DNA of 24,387 nucleotides from Spirochaetaceae bacterium UBA1306 (GTDB taxonomy: Bacteria > Spirochaetota > Spirochaetia > Treponematales > Rectinemataceae). How positions within the stretch are numbered: position 1 is the stretch's first letter; every line of letters begins with the position of its first letter. A program made the position numbers and the translations under genes. The notes below the pieces were generated by a model, which saw nothing but the letters and a program-made list of their open reading frames with translations, was not told the origin of the DNA and did no database searches. Positions 23,386 to 24,387 of this stretch are shown piece by piece. The stretch is taken from NCBI GenBank assembly GCA_002307245.1, contig DBTW01000129.1, positions 1 through 24,387 of the forward strand, read 5' to 3'.

Positions 23386-24387
23386 ATGCCCAAGGACAGT
23401 CTCACCGTAGTCGACAACCGCACCGGGCTCACGTACGAGCTGCCCTTGACGGAGGGCACGATCAAGGCCGCCGACCTGCGCAGGATCCGCTGCGGGGAAG
23501 GCGACGGAGGACTCCTGTCCTACGACCCGGGCCTCGCGAACACGGCCTCGACCAAGAGCGCCATCACCTTCGTCGACGGAGAGAAGGGGATCCTGCGCTA
23601 CCGGGGCTACCCGATCGAGGCCCTCGCCGAGAAGGCCAATTACCTCGAGACCGCCTACCTCATCATCTACGGGCGCCTGCCCACGGCGCCCCAGCTCGCC
23701 GCCTGGGAAGAGGACATCCGCTACCACTCGATGATCCACACGAACATCCAGAACCTCATCGAGACCTTCCGCTACGACGCGCACCCGATGAGCCTCTTCA
23801 TCAGCTCGATCGCCTCGCTCGCGACCCTCTATCCGGATTCGCGCAACGTGACCGACCCGGAGAACCGGAGGCTCCAGGTGGCGCGCATCGTGGCCAAGGT
23901 CCCGACCATCGCCGCCTCCGCCTACCGCCACAACCAAGGCTGGCCGGCCAACCGCTCGGACGACAGCCTCTCCTACGTCGGCAACTTCCTCAACATGATG
24001 TTCAAGATGACCGAGGTGAAGTACGAGCCCAACCCCGTCCTCGAGCGGGCCCTCAACCTGCTCTTCGTGCTCCACGCCGACCATGAGCAGAACTGCAGCA
24101 CGACGACGATGCGCATCATAGGCTCGGCCCAGGGCGATCCCTACTCGGCCCTGGCGGGGGCGGCCGCCGCCCTCTACGGGCCCCTGCACGGCGCCGCGAA
24201 CGAGGCCGTCCTGTCCCAGCTCGAGCAGATCGGCACGCCCGAGCGCGTGCCGGCCTTCATCGAGCGGGTGAAGAAGGGCGAGTGCCGCCTGATGGGCTTC
24301 GGGCATCGCGTGTACAAGAACTACGACCCGCGCTGCCGCATCATCAAGAAGACGGCCGAGGGGGTGTTCCGCGTCACCGGCCGCAAC
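23386..24387 (+). CDS. gltA: Citrate synthase (3' end beyond the window)
   Basis: The first 334 residues of a citrate synthase that condenses oxaloacetate and acetyl-CoA. It runs in frame to the window edge with no stop. The sequence resembles the E. coli-type hexameric enzyme (about 427 residues), so roughly 90 residues should be missing. An N-terminal extension (about 1-50) precedes the LRYRGYPIE strand typical of all members. His230 in LHADHEQNCST, the catalytic His268 in GPLHGAANE and His307 in GFGHRVYKNYDPR are present; the catalytic Asp lies past the edge. The start is the ATG 28 bases after the isocitrate dehydrogenase stop, with a GGGGGG-containing purine run upstream. It is third in the aconitase-Icd-citrate synthase operon. 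Confidence 0.95.
   Translation, partial: MPKDSLTVVDNRTGLTYELPLTEGTIKAADLRRIRCGEGDGGLLSYDPGLANTASTKSAITFVDGEKGILRYRGYPIEALAEKANYLETAYLIIYGRLPTAPQLAAWEEDIRYHSMIHTNIQNLIETFRYDAHPMSLFISSIASLATLYPDSRNVTDPENRRLQVARIVAKVPTIAASAYRHNQGWPANRSDDSLSYVGNFLNMMFKMTEVKYEPNPVLERALNLLFVLHADHEQNCSTTTMRIIGSAQGDPYSALAGAAAALYGPLHGAANEAVLSQLEQIGTPERVPAFIERVKKGECRLMGFGHRVYKNYDPRCRIIKKTAEGVFRVTGRN

Noticed and set aside
21750..23465. Long minus-strand open frame of 571 codons opposite aconitase and isocitrate dehydrogenase
   Set aside because: It is a high-GC shadow: low-complexity Arg/Gly/Asp/Val-rich sequence with no domain, lying antisense to two clearly real enzymes.
23308..24306. 332-codon minus-strand open frame opposite citrate synthase
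   Set aside because: It is antisense to a well-conserved enzyme and is compositionally a shadow frame.

Overview
This is a gene-dense window of high-GC bacterial DNA. It encodes a lipoprotein, an outer-membrane-type barrel protein and nucleotide-sugar enzymes, so a diderm envelope is likely. The relaxed lipobox, the fn3/propeller lipoprotein, the barrel-transglutaminase protein and the XylR-type regulator together make me lean towards a GC-rich member of Spirochaetota. That is an inference from gene content, not a demonstrated placement. No tRNA, rRNA, CRISPR array or transposase gene is visible. No gene-free stretch exceeds about 215 bases; the longest are 17387-17598 and 15642-15845, and each holds an inverted-repeat element.

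Left part, plus strand (1-2955). The first three codons of a divergent gene leave the left edge. Then come a PLP aminotransferase and a YghO-type GNAT protein that overlap by ATGA, followed by a small YbjN-like protein with its own candidate promoter and a textbook terminator.

Minus-strand block 1 (3004-8284). This is a five-gene, BceRSAB-like antimicrobial-peptide sensing and detoxification operon: response regulator, intramembrane-sensing kinase, ABC ATPase and a ten-TM permease with a large external domain. It ends in a PAP2 phosphatase, which suggests a cell-wall lipid-carrier theme.

Minus-strand block 2 (8342-14406). Two surface genes overlap by 10 bp. One encodes a predicted outer-membrane barrel / transglutaminase-like / TPR protein. 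The other encodes a 1337-residue lipoprotein with nine fn3 domains and a C-terminal beta-propeller.

Minus-strand block 3 (14508-18648). This is a nucleotide-sugar cluster: a GDP-mannose 3,5-epimerase-like enzyme, a GHMP-type kinase, a two-domain nucleotidyltransferase, and mannose-1-phosphate guanylyltransferase. ManC would make GDP-mannose and the epimerase would turn it into GDP-L-galactose or GDP-L-gulose; the kinase/nucleotidyltransferase pair probably activates a second sugar. Two related inverted-repeat elements (15672-15820 and 17415-17582) exactly bracket the kinase/nucleotidyltransferase pair. A third, unrelated nested inverted repeat (18667-18761) lies between the epimerase gene and a divergent XylR-type regulator.

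Right part, plus strand (18834-24387). After the XylR-type regulator comes the oxidative arm of the TCA cycle as one operon: aconitase, NADP-type isocitrate dehydrogenase and citrate synthase, the last cut by the window edge. Together these convert oxaloacetate and acetyl-CoA to 2-oxoglutarate.
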